DNA from: Devosia oryzisoli | GTDB taxonomy: Bacteria; Pseudomonadota; Alphaproteobacteria; Rhizobiales; Devosiaceae | Length of the DNA: 64,000 bases | Assembly: GCF_014837245.1 (NCBI RefSeq) | Contig: NZ_JACYFU010000003.1 | Location: forward strand, 310,001 to 374,000 | Direction of reading: 5' to 3' | Shown: in pieces, positions 45,638 to 55,215 of the stretch | Layout of the letters: every line of letters starts with the position of its first letter | Position numbering within the stretch: position 1 is the first letter of the stretch | Translations under genes and position numbers: made by a program | The notes under the pieces: model-generated | Told to the model about the DNA's origin: nothing | Database searches by the model: none | Seen by the model: the letters and a program-made list of their open reading frames with translations, nothing else

Positions 45638-46477
45638 ATGGCCGTCGCCCGGATTTTCCGTCCGATCACCACCGTTGCCCGTAACGCCGTCATGGCGTTG
45701 TCATTGATCGCCTTGGCCGCCTGCTCGAGCGGAGGCGGTCTTTATGGCGCCATCCCCGGCGACAATCGCCCGCACTCCGGTGTCGACCGGGCGCGCGGCA
45801 TGCCGATCCAGGGGATCGACGTGGCGCGCTACCAGGAGGACGTCGACTTCGGCCGCGCCGCTGCGGCCGGCACCCATTTCGTCTTCATGAAGGCGACCGA
45901 GGGGAAGGATTATGTCGACCCCAACTTCCGGGCCAACTGGGATCGCGCCCGGAATGCGGGAATGCCCCGCGGGGTCTATCATTTCATGACGTGGTGTTCG
46001 ACAGCCGCCGAACAGGCTGCGTGGTTCGTCCAGAACATCCCTTACGACCCCAGCGCGCTGCCGCCGGTGCTCGATCTCGAGTGGAACAACCATTCCAGTT
46101 GCAAGAACAAGCCCAGCCGGGCCGATGCGCTGGAAAAGATCCGGGTCATGCTGGACGCCATGGAGCGCCACACCGGCAAGCTGCCCATCATCTACACCGA
46201 CATGAATTTCCACCGCGACGTGCTGGAAGGCGAGTATTTTCCCAATGCCTTCTGGTTGCGCTCGACCGCCGCCCAGCCTCACGAACGCTACACCAACCGC
46301 CCGTGGACCTTCTGGCAATACACGCAAACCGGTGTGGTGCCGGGCGTAAAAGGCGAAGTGGACCGCAACGTCTTTTACGGCGGCCAGGAAGAATGGCTGA
46401 TGTTCCTGTTCACCGGATGCGACCCGCGAGCAATAGCCGCGCTGCAATCGACGGGCCGGTGCCAGCCGGTCAAGTAA
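45638..46477 (+). CDS. Glycoside hydrolase family 25 lysozyme, lipoprotein
   Basis: GH25 muramidases cleave peptidoglycan between N-acetylmuramic acid and N-acetylglucosamine. The 279-residue product has a lipobox LAAC at Cys29 (signal IALAAC), then IQGIDVARYQEDVDF with the conserved Asp61, HFVFMKATEGKDYVDPNF, and VLDLEWN with Asp146/Glu148, the catalytic residues. It is therefore an outer-membrane- or periplasm-anchored lysozyme. A GTG at 45626 is a possible earlier start. The CtrA-type sites upstream suggest cell-cycle control. Confidence 0.9.
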   Translation: MAVARIFRPITTVARNAVMALSLIALAACSSGGGLYGAIPGDNRPHSGVDRARGMPIQGIDVARYQEDVDFGRAAAAGTHFVFMKATEGKDYVDPNFRANWDRARNAGMPRGVYHFMTWCSTAAEQAAWFVQNIPYDPSALPPVLDLEWNNHSSCKNKPSRADALEKIRVMLDAMERHTGKLPIIYTDMNFHRDVLEGEYFPNAFWLRSTAAQPHERYTNRPWTFWQYTQTGVVPGVKGEVDRNVFYGGQEEWLMFLFTGCDPRAIAALQSTGRCQPVK

Positions 46478-46501
46478 GCTCCACGTCCAGGCAAGGCTTC
46501 A

Positions 46502-46509
46502 TTAACCAT
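46502..46509. promoter_or_regulatory. TTAACCAT half-site before the outer-membrane barrel gene
   Basis: A single CtrA-type half-site 72 bases before the start of the next gene. An 8-base word can occur by chance, so the call is weak. Confidence 0.2.
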
Positions 46510-46580
46510 GTGCTGGCAGGATTGCGGCGTATCCCTCAGGGTGCCGGCAGTCCGCGCCGGCCCACGGTATGGAGTGCAGC

Positions 46581-47858
46581 GTGGTCGCGCGGCGGTGTGT
46601 TTCAGTCCTGGCAGCGTGTCTTGCAAGCACCGCGTTGGCCCACCCAACCTTCGCAGATCCGCTCCCGGCCGGCGATGGGTCAACCTATGACAACGAGCGG
46701 CTGCGGCCGGGCATCTATCCGGCAGCGCCCGTCCCGGAAGACTTCGCCGTTCCGCACGAGCCTGGGCATCCGCCTCTCGACATCGATTGGTCAGTGGGCT
46801 TGCGGGGGAGCCTTACCAGTTCCACGGACGGCGACAGCTTCATCACGACGCTGACGCCGCAGGTCAGCGGCACCGCGCTGGGCCGTCGCGGGTCCCTGGC
46901 GTTCGACGCCAGTGCCGACATCGCCAAGAGTGGTGGTGACAATCAGGTCCTCCCAACGGGCGTCGATCTCAGCCTTTCCGGCCAGTACACGCTCGACGAG
47001 AACACCAGCCTCAACGGCGAAGCCAGGATTGCCTACGCCCGCGACCTCCCCGGAGAGCCGGGCCTTGACCCGCTGATCATCCGCCCGGCGGAGGAGGTCA
47101 CGGGGGCTCTCAGCGCCGGCCTCGACCGGAGGTTCGGCCGGTTCACCGTGGGTCTCAAGGGGTCTGCCGAGCGCACGGTCTATGGAGACACGCTGCGGGC
47201 CGATACCGGGCAGACCAGCAACGCCGATCAGAATCTCTGGAGCTTGGGCAGCACCTTGCGTGTCGGCTATCGGGCAACCCCCATCTTCGAGGTCTTCGGC
47301 GAAGCGGGCGCAACGCGCGACATCTTCGACCAGCCGTCGGCTCGTCTTGGCGAGCGGTTCAATGCGACAGGGCAGACGCTGCGCGGCGGCATCACCGGGC
47401 GATGGGGCGATGTCTTGACCGCAACCGCTTCGGCCGGCGTGGGCAGGCGGGATTTCGACGCCGCAGGGTTCGACGACGTCACCACCCAACTCTACGACGC
47501 GAGCGTCACCTTCAGTCCCGATCCCACACTCACTGTCACCGCGGGCCTATCGACGGCCATCGCGCCACCGGGGGCGGATTCGGACGGCATCGCGCGCTTC
47601 GAACACACGGCAACGGCCGATATCGACTACACCGTCAATTCCTGGCTGCGCATGCGCGCCTCCGCGGATTGGACGCGGTCGCGGCAAGTCGATGGCCCTG
47701 AAACCGAAACGCGGTACGACGTCCGCGCCGGTGCCGACTACAGCATGAGCCGGCACACTTCGGTTTCGGCCGACTACGCCTATGGGCACCGCGACAACAG
47801 CACAACCGGGACGCTCGACAGCCACACGGTGAGCCTGGGCATCACGCTCAAGCGCTAG
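46581..47858 (+). CDS. Outer-membrane beta-barrel protein (BBP2-like)
   Basis: A GTG at 46581, six bases after GGAG, gives a 425-residue product with a signal peptide (VARRCVSVLAACLASTALAHPTFA, cleavage near residue 24). The mature part is a long run of alternating amphipathic strands (for example GLRGSLTSSTDGDSFITTLTPQVSG, GSTLRVGYRATPIFEVFGEAG) ending SHTVSLGITLKR, an aromatic/charged barrel end. This fits the outer membrane beta-barrel BBP2 group, some of which go with polysaccharide export. It is followed on the other strand by galU. An ATG at 46569 is also in frame. Confidence 0.8.
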   Translation: MVARRCVSVLAACLASTALAHPTFADPLPAGDGSTYDNERLRPGIYPAAPVPEDFAVPHEPGHPPLDIDWSVGLRGSLTSSTDGDSFITTLTPQVSGTALGRRGSLAFDASADIAKSGGDNQVLPTGVDLSLSGQYTLDENTSLNGEARIAYARDLPGEPGLDPLIIRPAEEVTGALSAGLDRRFGRFTVGLKGSAERTVYGDTLRADTGQTSNADQNLWSLGSTLRVGYRATPIFEVFGEAGATRDIFDQPSARLGERFNATGQTLRGGITGRWGDVLTATASAGVGRRDFDAAGFDDVTTQLYDASVTFSPDPTLTVTAGLSTAIAPPGADSDGIARFEHTATADIDYTVNSWLRMRASADWTRSRQVDGPETETRYDVRAGADYSMSRHTSVSADYAYGHRDNSTTGTLDSHTVSLGITLKR

Positions 47859-47867
47859 CCTGCGCTT

Positions 47868-48776
47868 TCAGAGCCGCTCCTCCAGGTCGAGCCTGCGCAG
47901 TTCCTCGAGGAAGCCGCTGCGGATATCGTCGCGATCGAGGGCGAAAACGACATTGGCGGTCAAAAAACCGAGCTTGGACCCGCAGTCGAACACCTTGCCC
48001 TCGTATTTGACCCCCGTGAAGCGCTGCTGCTGCATCAGGGCCTGCATGGCGTCCGTCAGTTGGATTTCGCCGCCTGCGCCCTTTTTCTGCTCGGCCAGAA
48101 GGGTGAAGATTTCCGGCTGCAGGATGTAGCGGCCGGAAATGAAGAGGTTGGAGGGCGCCTCGTCCCGCGCCGGTTTTTCCACCATGCCGTTGATGGCAAA
48201 GCCGGTGTCCGGACCATCGCCGCGCACGACGACGCCATAGGATGAGACATCTTCCCAGGCGCATTCCTCGACGCCGATGACGTTGCCGCCGGTCTTCTCG
48301 TAGGCATCGATCATCTGGCGCAGCACGCCGGGTTTGGCCTGGAAGATCATGTCCGGGAGGAGCAGGGCAAACGGCTTGTCGCCGACGATTTCCCGGGCGC
48401 ACCACACGGCATGCCCGAGCCCCAGCGGCTCCTGCTGCCGGGTAAAGCTGGTGCGGCCGGCCGACGGCAGGTCCTGCTGCAACTCTTCCAGCGCTTCGAT
48501 CTTTCCGCGCGCTTCGAGCGTCGTCTCGAGCTCGAACTGTCGGTCGAAATGATCCTCGATTACACCCTTGTTGCGCCCGGTGACGAACACGAAATGCTCG
48601 ATGCCGGCTTCGCGCGCTTCGTCCACCGCGTACTGGATCAGGGGCCGGTCGACGACGGTCAGCATTTCCTTGGGCATGGCCTTGGTGGCGGGCAGAAACC
48701 GAGTGCCGAGGCCGGCAACAGGAAACACGGCTGTACGAACGCGTTGGGCCACTGCATTACTCTCCGTTGAAATCAT
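47868..48776 (-). CDS. galU: UTP-glucose-1-phosphate uridylyltransferase
   Basis: GalU makes UDP-glucose for envelope polysaccharides and glycolipids. The 302-residue product has [42 protein letters not shown] (UTP-binding loop), [28 protein letters not shown], and KPALLLPDM-like [11 protein letters not shown]. It is divergent from galE across 84 bases, so UDP-glucose and UDP-galactose supply are side by side. Confidence 0.96.
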   Translation of the reverse strand: MISTESNAVAQRVRTAVFPVAGLGTRFLPATKAMPKEMLTVVDRPLIQYAVDEAREAGIEHFVFVTGRNKGVIEDHFDRQFELETTLEARGKIEALEELQQDLPSAGRTSFTRQQEPLGLGHAVWCAREIVGDKPFALLLPDMIFQAKPGVLRQMIDAYEKTGGNVIGVEECAWEDVSSYGVVVRGDGPDTGFAINGMVEKPARDEAPSNLFISGRYILQPEIFTLLAEQKKGAGGEIQLTDAMQALMQQQRFTGVKYEGKVFDCGSKLGFLTANVVFALDRDDIRSGFLEELRRLDLEERL

Positions 48777-48860
48777 AGGGGCGGACGACGTAAACCTAAT
48801 GCAAGGTTTGGCACATATTCATGTGTGAAAATAGCGTTTTAGCGGCAGGAGCGAACGACG

Positions 48861-49847
48861 ATGGCAGTCTTGGTTACCGGGGGCGCCGGCTATATCGGGT
48901 CACACATGGTGCTGGCTCTGACCGACCGCGGCGAGGACGTCGTCGTTCTCGATAACCTGGTTACCGGGTTCGACTGGGCCATTGACGGGCGGGCCAGGTT
49001 CGAACACGGCAACGCCGCAGACATCGATCGGGTTCGCGCCATCGTGGAACAATACGGGGTCAGTGAAATCGTCCATTTCGCCGGTTCGATCGTCGTTCCG
49101 GAGTCGGTGGTCGACCCGCTCAAATACTACGCCAACAACACCGCCGCCTCGCGCAACCTCATCGAGGCCGCCATCCGGAGTGGCGTCAAACACTTCATCT
49201 TCTCGTCCACGGCAGCCGTCTACGGCATGACCGGGCTGGCGCCGGTGGTGGAAGAGACGCCGCTGCAGCCGCTGTCTCCCTATGGGCGGTCAAAGCTGAT
49301 GACGGAGTGGATGCTGGCCGATGTGGCTGCGGCCCATCCGCTGACCTATGGGGTGCTGCGCTACTTCAACGTCGCCGGTGCCGATCCCGGAAAGCGCTCC
49401 GGACAGTCGACACCGCAAGCCACGCACCTCATCAAGGTCGCGTGCCAGGTGGCGCTTGGGCAGCGCGAGAAGATGGACATCTTCGGCACCGACTACGAAA
49501 CTGAGGATGGCACAGGCGTACGCGACTACATTCACGTGTCCGATCTCATTGCAGCGCATGTGCTGCTGCTCGACTATTTGCGGGCAGGGGGCGACAGCAC
49601 CACGCTCAACGCCGCCTATGGGCAGGGCTATTCTGTGCGGCAGGTGGTAGACACGGTTCGGCTGGTGACGGGCGTCGATATCCGGGCCGATGAAGCGCCC
49701 CGGCGCCCGGGCGATCCCGCCGCCATCACCGCAACGGGCGAAAGGATTCGCGCCAAGCTCGGCTGGACCCCGCAGCACGACGATCTGCGGGAAATCGTGG
49801 AAACGGCCTACACCTGGGAGCGTCATCTGATGACGCGCAACCGCTGA
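48861..49847 (+). CDS. galE: UDP-glucose 4-epimerase
   Basis: GalE interconverts UDP-glucose and UDP-galactose. The 328-residue SDR has NAD motif VTGGAGYIGSHMVLAL (4-19), HFAGSIVVPESVVDPLKYYANN, the catalytic SSTAAVYG and SPYGRSKLMTEWML (Tyr-x-x-x-Lys), and RYFNVAGADPGKRSG. GGCAGGAG lies upstream. The transglycosylase gene begins 2 bases after its stop, so they are one unit. Confidence 0.96.
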   Translation: MAVLVTGGAGYIGSHMVLALTDRGEDVVVLDNLVTGFDWAIDGRARFEHGNAADIDRVRAIVEQYGVSEIVHFAGSIVVPESVVDPLKYYANNTAASRNLIEAAIRSGVKHFIFSSTAAVYGMTGLAPVVEETPLQPLSPYGRSKLMTEWMLADVAAAHPLTYGVLRYFNVAGADPGKRSGQSTPQATHLIKVACQVALGQREKMDIFGTDYETEDGTGVRDYIHVSDLIAAHVLLLDYLRAGGDSTTLNAAYGQGYSVRQVVDTVRLVTGVDIRADEAPRRPGDPAAITATGERIRAKLGWTPQHDDLREIVETAYTWERHLMTRNR

Positions 49848-49849
49848 CC

Positions 49850-51049
49850 ATGCGCGGCTGGGCCGGACTGCTGCTGGCACTGCTGGCGACGCCGACACTG
49901 GCGGCGCCGCAGGGAAGTTTCGAGCAATTCCTGGCCAGCTTCCGCAGCGAGGCTCTGGCAGCGGGCGTGCCAGCGGACACCTACGACGCCGCCACATACG
50001 GCCTGTCACCAGACCCTAACGTGCCGAAGCTGGTCGAAACGCAACCGGAATTCACGACGCCGGTCTGGGAGTATCTCGACGCCCGCGTGACGGCGGGGCG
50101 CGTCGAGCGCGGGCGATCGGCGATGGCGCGCAACCAGGCCCTGTTCGCCGCCATTGCACAGCGCTACGGCGTCGATCCCTATCTCCTCGGCGCCATCTGG
50201 GGCATCGAAACCGATTACGGGGCGGTGCTCGGCAACGGCAAACTGATCCGCCCGATCGTACGGTCCCTCGCGACGGTTGCCTGGCAGCATCGATCCCGTT
50301 TCCTCGAGGACAAGGCGGATCTCGTCGCCGCCCTGATACTGGCGGCCGCCAATGACAACACATCTCCAGTCGGCTCCTGGGCCGGGGCGATCGGCCACCT
50401 GCAGGTCAATCCGAGCAATGTGCTCGCCCACGGCACCGATGGAGACGGTGATGGGCGCGTGGACCTCCACGGCTCACTGGCCGATGCGCTGGCAACCAGC
50501 GCAAAGTATCTTCGAGCACTGGGCTACCAGCCGGGCATCGACTGGGGCTTTGAAGTCACGGTCCCTCAGGGGTTCGACTACCTTCTGGCCACGCGCGAAC
50601 AGCTGCGGCCCATCGCGTTTTTTGCCGGACAAGGCGTCGTTCGCGTCAATGAACGGCCCTTCCCGAACCCCGACACCCCCGTCTTTCTTTATGCGCCCAC
50701 CGGGGCATCGGGCCCGAAGTTCCTGATGACCGGCAACTATCTCGTCCTCAAGGGCTACAATTTCTCCGACAGCTACGCCCTGGCCGTGGCCCATCTTACG
50801 GACCGGCTGAAGGGTGGCGGCCCCTTCGGTGCGCCGTGGCCGCGCGAGACGCGCTTTCCGGACCTGGTGCAGCGGCGGTTCATCCAGGAGGCGCTGATGC
50901 GCCTTGGCTTCTACCAGGGCGCCGTTGACGGACGCCTTGGCCCGGTTTCACAGGCGGCCTATGCCCGCTTCCAGGCCAGTCGCGGCGAGGTGGCGGATGG
51001 TTTCATCACCCGCGCCAGCAGCGATAAACTGGCAGCCGCGTTGCGGTAA
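49850..51049 (+). CDS. Lytic murein transglycosylase, MltB family (GH103)
   Basis: The 399-residue product has a signal peptide (MRGWAGLLLALLATPTLAAPQ) and the GH103 catalytic region with GAIWGIETDYGAVLGN, the acid Glu at 120, ATVAWQHRSRFLEDKADLVAAL, SWAGAIGHLQVNPSNVLAHGTDGDGDG. A C-terminal peptidoglycan-binding domain (about 335-399: RRFIQEALMRLGFYQGAVDGRLGPVSQAAYARFQASRG) follows. There is no lipobox, so it is probably soluble periplasmic. It is cotranscribed with galE. Confidence 0.92.
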   Translation: MRGWAGLLLALLATPTLAAPQGSFEQFLASFRSEALAAGVPADTYDAATYGLSPDPNVPKLVETQPEFTTPVWEYLDARVTAGRVERGRSAMARNQALFAAIAQRYGVDPYLLGAIWGIETDYGAVLGNGKLIRPIVRSLATVAWQHRSRFLEDKADLVAALILAAANDNTSPVGSWAGAIGHLQVNPSNVLAHGTDGDGDGRVDLHGSLADALATSAKYLRALGYQPGIDWGFEVTVPQGFDYLLATREQLRPIAFFAGQGVVRVNERPFPNPDTPVFLYAPTGASGPKFLMTGNYLVLKGYNFSDSYALAVAHLTDRLKGGGPFGAPWPRETRFPDLVQRRFIQEALMRLGFYQGAVDGRLGPVSQAAYARFQASRGEVADGFITRASSDKLAAALR

Positions 51050-51122
51050 CGGAGCCGGGAGTTGCGTAGCCTCGGCACCGCGTCAGTGGTACATAGGGGC
51101 TTGTCCGCCCGCTGGAGCATCG

Positions 51123-52310
51123 ATGAAACGTGTCATCCTGCTATTGCTGATCGTGTTGTTCGGCACGCTTGAGACCGCACCGGCCTTCGCCCAATCGGGC
51201 GAGCGCTACGAGGTGGCCCAGCAGCAGAAGCGACGGACGCTGTTCGATCTGCTCTTCGGTGACGAGCAAAAGCAGCAGCGCACCGCTCCTGTGCAGCAAA
51301 CCCAGCCGCGACGAACCACCCCACGGCAGAAACCCAGCGCACCCAAGCCAACAGCGGCCCTACCACCCCCCAAACCCACCATAGAAAAGGCCGAAGGGGC
51401 AACACGCCTCGCCGTCTTCGGCGACTCCCTCGCCGTCGACCTCGCCAAGGCCCTCGACCGCTTCTACGCCGAGGACCCGAACCTGGTGGTGATCGAGCAG
51501 GCGGTGGGGTCATCGGGCTTCGTGCGCGACGACTATTTCGACTGGAACAAGGCCATCGCCGAGGAGATTGCCAAGGACAGCTTTGACGTGGCCGTCGTCA
51601 TCATCGGCGTCAATGACCGGCAGGAGATCAGCGCGAACGGCGAGACCTTTTCTCCGCTCAGCGACGGGTGGAAGAGCGTCTACCAGGCGCGCCTCAACGA
51701 GTTTCTTGGTCAACTTCGCGCGGCGCGCAAACCGGTGATCTGGGTCGGCCTGCCGCCGATGTCAAAATTGGAATATGGCGCCGCCATCGCCCAGATCAGT
51801 GCCCTCCACCGTTTGGCAGCGTTCTCGGCCGGGGCCGAATTCATCGACATCTACGATCGGTTCGTGGGCGAGGATGGCCAATATGCCAGCTACGGTCCCG
51901 ACGTGAACGGGCAGAACGCGCGCATGCGCAAGGACGATGGTATTCACTTCGCCGCCGCCGGCGCCGACAAGCTGGCGTTTTACGTGAGCCAGTCCGTGCG
52001 GACCTTCTACCGCGGCGGGCAGGTGATGCTCGCCGTGGCCGATCCGCTGCTGGGTACGGATGCCGCGGCCATGCTTCGGCCGCCATATCAGGGGCAGGGG
52101 CAGATCCGGCTGCTGGAGGTCGCTGGCGCGGTGCTGCCTCTCAGTCGAACGCCCGACCGAGCCAGCGATCTCATCGCTGCAAGTAGTGCAGCACCGGCAG
52201 GCGAGGCCGGGTTTTCGCTCGATGCCCTGGTCAGCGCGCCGGCCGGCCGTGCTGATGCCTTCGGCGTCGGCATTGACCCAGCGGCCGAACCGGAACCCGC
52301 TTCGCCCTAG
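51123..52310 (+). CDS. SGNH/GDSL hydrolase family protein (DUF459)
   Basis: The 395-residue secreted product has a signal peptide (MKRVILLLLIVLFGTLETAPAFAQ), a Gln/Pro/Arg-rich linker (about 30-90) and an SGNH fold: block I VFGDSLAVDLAKAL with Ser102, GVNDRQEI (block III, Gly-x-Asn-Asp), and DGIHFAAAGADKLA with Asp272 and His275. DUF459 proteins are periplasmic esterases of unknown substrate, often beside wall hydrolases, so a peptidoglycan or polysaccharide acyl group is plausible. The frame extends upstream into the transglycosylase gene; the ATG at 51123 fits the signal peptide. It overlaps convergent marC by four bases. Confidence 0.88.
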   Translation: MKRVILLLLIVLFGTLETAPAFAQSGERYEVAQQQKRRTLFDLLFGDEQKQQRTAPVQQTQPRRTTPRQKPSAPKPTAALPPPKPTIEKAEGATRLAVFGDSLAVDLAKALDRFYAEDPNLVVIEQAVGSSGFVRDDYFDWNKAIAEEIAKDSFDVAVVIIGVNDRQEISANGETFSPLSDGWKSVYQARLNEFLGQLRAARKPVIWVGLPPMSKLEYGAAIAQISALHRLAAFSAGAEFIDIYDRFVGEDGQYASYGPDVNGQNARMRKDDGIHFAAAGADKLAFYVSQSVRTFYRGGQVMLAVADPLLGTDAAAMLRPPYQGQGQIRLLEVAGAVLPLSRTPDRASDLIAASSAAPAGEAGFSLDALVSAPAGRADAFGVGIDPAAEPEPASP

Positions 52311-52939
52311 GCCGCGCCCCCAAGAAGTCCGCTCGCCTTGATGCCGTCGAAGACGAACTGCACAGCCAGCGCCGCCAACAGAATGCCGATCACGCGCGAC
52401 ACGACAGAGAGCCCCGTGAGCCCCAAAAGCCGCTGAATGGGGATGGCGATCAAGAGCGTGAGCCAGGCCAGCGCCAAGATCACGACGATGGCTGCAACAA
52501 CAAGCCAAAATTCGAGGTGGGAGCGGGCGCCCGTGGTGAGCAGGATCACGGCGCTGATGGCTCCGGGCCCGGCCAGGAGCGGCATGGCCAGCGGGAAGAT
52601 GGATATGTCTGCCGATTGGCGCGCCTCGATTTCCTCTTCGCTCGTCGTCCCGGTGCCGCCGGAATGGCGGGCAAACACCATGTCGATGGCAATGAGCAGC
52701 AGCAAGACGCCGCCCGCGGTGCGCAGGGCAGGAATGGTGATGCCGAAAAGATCGAGGATCGCGTTGCCCAGCGCCGCGAAGAACAGCAGGATCGCCAGCG
52801 CGACAAGGACCCCGCGGGTCGCCATGGCGCGGCGCTGCACGGACGTATTGTCCTTGGTGAGAGCCGCAAAGATGAAGGCGATATCGGCCACGCCTACGGT
52901 GGCGAACAGCGTTGCGAAGGCGACGAGGAAGGTGTTCAT
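52307..52939 (-). CDS. MarC family membrane protein
   Basis: The 210-residue polytopic product begins MNTFLVAFATLFATVGVADIAFIFAALTKDN, and has about six membrane segments with DISIFPLAMPLLAGPGAISAVILLTT and VVSRVIGILLAALAVQFVFDGI, the MarC/UPF0056 signatures. Function unknown despite the name. It is downstream of gshB and its start, ATG at 52939, is inside an open frame that extends to 53023. Confidence 0.9.
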   Translation of the reverse strand: MNTFLVAFATLFATVGVADIAFIFAALTKDNTSVQRRAMATRGVLVALAILLFFAALGNAILDLFGITIPALRTAGGVLLLLIAIDMVFARHSGGTGTTSEEEIEARQSADISIFPLAMPLLAGPGAISAVILLTTGARSHLEFWLVVAAIVVILALAWLTLLIAIPIQRLLGLTGLSVVSRVIGILLAALAVQFVFDGIKASGLLGGAA

Positions 52940-52997
52940 CGGGGTCCCTGCTGCTGCGGATGTCCGGCCGACGGTTTGACCACCGTCTCCTCCATGG

Positions 52998-53942
52998 TCA
53001 GCTCTTGCGCCGCTCGATGGCATCCCAGATCATCACCGCGATGTCGGGGCCGCCGAATCGCTTTATTTCGCGGATGCCGGTGGGGGAGGTGACGTTGATC
53101 TCGGTAAGGTAGTCGCCGATGACGTCGATGCCGACAAAGATCATGTCGCGGGCCTTGAGCGCGGGGGCGATGGTGGCGCAGATTTCCAATTCGCGTGCCG
53201 TCAGGTCCGACAACTCCGGACGACCGCCCGCATGCATGTTCGATCGCGCCTCACCTACTGCGGGAATGCGGTTGAGCCCGGCCACCGGCTCGCCATCGAC
53301 AATAATGATCCGCTTGTCGCCCTTGCGCACGTCGGGGAGGTATTTCTGGATCATGAACGGTTCGCGGAAGTTGTTTTCGAACAGTTCGAGCAGGCTCGCG
53401 AGATTGTGGTCGCCCTCCTGCAGGAAGAAAACGCCGGCCCCGCCATTGCCGTAGAGCGGCTTGACGATGATGTTGCCGTGTTCCTTGCGGAAGGCGTAGA
53501 TCTCGTCGCGATCCCGTGTCACCAGGGTCGGCGGCATAAGCTCGGGAAAGTCCGTCACGAGGATTTTTTCCGGCGCGTTGCGCACCGTCGCAGGCGGGTT
53601 CACCACGAGCGTCCGCTCCGGCAGGTGCTCGAGCAGATGGGTAATGGTGATGTAGTTCATGTCGAAGGGCGGGTCCTGGCGCATCAGCACCACGTCCTGG
53701 GTCGCGAGATCGACCCGGCTGGCCTCACCCAGGGTGAAATGCGCTCCCTTTTCCGCATCCGTCACTGTGATGGGCTGGCACAGCGCGCTCACCGTACGGC
53801 CCCGCAGCGAGAGGGTGTCCGGCGTGTAGTGCAGCAGCGCGTGCCCTCGGGCCTGCGCCTCGAGCATCATGGCGAAGGTAGAGTCGCCGCGCGGGTTGAT
53901 GGTAGCGACGTGGTCCATCTGGACGGCAACTTTGAGGCTCAT
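52998..53942 (-). CDS. gshB: Glutathione synthetase
   Basis: GshB joins gamma-glutamylcysteine and glycine with ATP. The 314-residue ATP-grasp enzyme starts [34 protein letters not shown] and has [47 protein letters not shown] (ATP site), [30 protein letters not shown], and [24 protein letters not shown] near the end. It is downstream of yraN and rsmI on the same strand. Confidence 0.96.
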   Translation of the reverse strand: MSLKVAVQMDHVATINPRGDSTFAMMLEAQARGHALLHYTPDTLSLRGRTVSALCQPITVTDAEKGAHFTLGEASRVDLATQDVVLMRQDPPFDMNYITITHLLEHLPERTLVVNPPATVRNAPEKILVTDFPELMPPTLVTRDRDEIYAFRKEHGNIIVKPLYGNGGAGVFFLQEGDHNLASLLELFENNFREPFMIQKYLPDVRKGDKRIIIVDGEPVAGLNRIPAVGEARSNMHAGGRPELSDLTARELEICATIAPALKARDMIFVGIDVIGDYLTEINVTSPTGIREIKRFGGPDIAVMIWDAIERRKS

Positions 53943-53951
53943 GGCGTTCCT

Positions 53952-54338
53952 TCAGAAGGCGGTAAAGGCATTTACGAGATGGCGCGGCCAGCGCCCGGGT
54001 GCAAGGAAAATCACATCGAACCGCAGGTCGCGGTCGGCCTGCTCCGGATGGCGCGACAGCCAGTACTGGGCGGCCCGCACAATGCGCTTCCGGTTCACCG
54101 CGCTCAAGGCTTCGGCTTCGGGCGCGCCCCGGCGCCGCCATTTGACCTCGATGAACACCACCGTTCGCCCCTGTTCGGCGACAAGGTCGATTTCCCCCAC
54201 CGGGGTTTTGAAGCGTTGCGCGATGACGCGGTAAAGCTTGGCGCGCAACAGCCACGCCGCCAGCGTCTCGCCCCGATGACCGCGCTGCTCGGCCAGAACG
54301 CGGCGCTCAGCCTTTGGCTTTTCGCGCGAGCGCGGCAT
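53952..54338 (-). CDS. YraN family protein (UPF0102)
   Basis: The 128-residue protein has an endonuclease-like fold: RGETLAAWLLRAK, GEIDLVAEQGRTVVFIEVKWRR with the PD-(D/E)xK Asp-x(n)-Glu-x-Lys spacing, and FDVIFLAPGRWPRHLVNAF. Activity is unproven. Its start overlaps the rsmI end by 32 bases, so it is probably coupled. The gene is next to rsmI, a very common pair. Confidence 0.92.
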   Translation of the reverse strand: MPRSREKPKAERRVLAEQRGHRGETLAAWLLRAKLYRVIAQRFKTPVGEIDLVAEQGRTVVFIEVKWRRRGAPEAEALSAVNRKRIVRAAQYWLSRHPEQADRDLRFDVIFLAPGRWPRHLVNAFTAF

Positions 54339-55191
54339 CGTAGACGTCCTTGCGTTTTAGGCCGAAGCGGGCAGCGACTTCATCGACCGCCGCGCGCAGC
54401 GGTTGATCGGCCATGGCCTCGGCAAGGGCAGCATGCCAGTCTGCGGCAGCGACTGCCGTCTCGGTCGCCCCGGCCACGATGATGACCGCTTCGCCCTTGG
54501 TCTCTTCCCCTGAGAACTGCTCTGCCAATTCTGAAAGGCTGCCGCGACGGGTGCGCTCGAAGCGCTTGGTCAACTCCAGCGCCACAACGGCAGGGCGCGG
54601 TCCCCAGACCTCCGCCATGGTCGCCAGCGTGCCGGCTATTCGCCGCGGTGACTCGTAGAATACCAAAGTTTCACGTGAATCCTTGAACTTCTCCAGCGCA
54701 TTTTTTCGCCCGCCCGCCTTGGCCGGCAGGAAGCCGTGGAAGGCAAAAGCGTCGGTAGGAAGCCCGGCGACCACCAGCCCCGCCAGCAGGGCCGACGCGC
54801 CCGGAATGGGAAAGATCGGCTGGCCCGCCTCGGCCAAAGCGCGGATCAGCGGAAACCCCGGGTCGGACAGAAGCGGCGTCCCCGCGTCCGAGATCAGCGC
54901 GATCGCGGCACCGTCGGCAACGCGGGCGACAATGGCATCCGCCTTGTCTCGCTCGTTGTGCTCGTGCAGCGCCTCCCGCCGCCCCTTTATGCCATAGTGG
55001 TCGAGAAGCCGAGCGGAGGTGCGGGTATCCTCGCACAGGATCGTGTCCGCTGCCGCCAGCGTCTCCAGGGCGCGCAGCGTAATGTCTCGCAGATTGCCGA
55101 TGGGTGTCGCCACGACATAAAGCCCCGGCGCCAGCGCTGGGGCGTCAAACCGTTGTCCGACAATGAAATAGTCGCGGCTTTCTGCGCTCAT
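54307..55191 (-). CDS. rsmI: 16S rRNA (cytidine(1402)-2'-O)-methyltransferase
   Basis: RsmI methylates C1402 of 16S rRNA using SAM. The 294-residue SPOUT-like (tetrapyrrole-methylase family) enzyme has GLYVVATPIGNLRDITLRALETL, CEDTRTSARLLDHYGI, ALISDAGTPLLSDPGFPLIRAL, FPIPGASALLAGLVVAGLPTDAFAFHGFLP and FYESPRRIAGTLATM. The ATG at 55191 fits. It follows hemW by 24 bases. Confidence 0.95.
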   Translation of the reverse strand: MSAESRDYFIVGQRFDAPALAPGLYVVATPIGNLRDITLRALETLAAADTILCEDTRTSARLLDHYGIKGRREALHEHNERDKADAIVARVADGAAIALISDAGTPLLSDPGFPLIRALAEAGQPIFPIPGASALLAGLVVAGLPTDAFAFHGFLPAKAGGRKNALEKFKDSRETLVFYESPRRIAGTLATMAEVWGPRPAVVALELTKRFERTRRGSLSELAEQFSGEETKGEAVIIVAGATETAVAAADWHAALAEAMADQPLRAAVDEVAARFGLKRKDVYDAALARKAKG

Positions 55192-55215
55192 GCCCCTCGC
55201 CTTGCAGCCCTGCGA

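Noticed and set aside
48812..48825. CACAT-attc-ATGTG inverted repeat between galU and galE
   Set aside because: Short, AT-rich and likely by chance in a divergent promoter; no further support.
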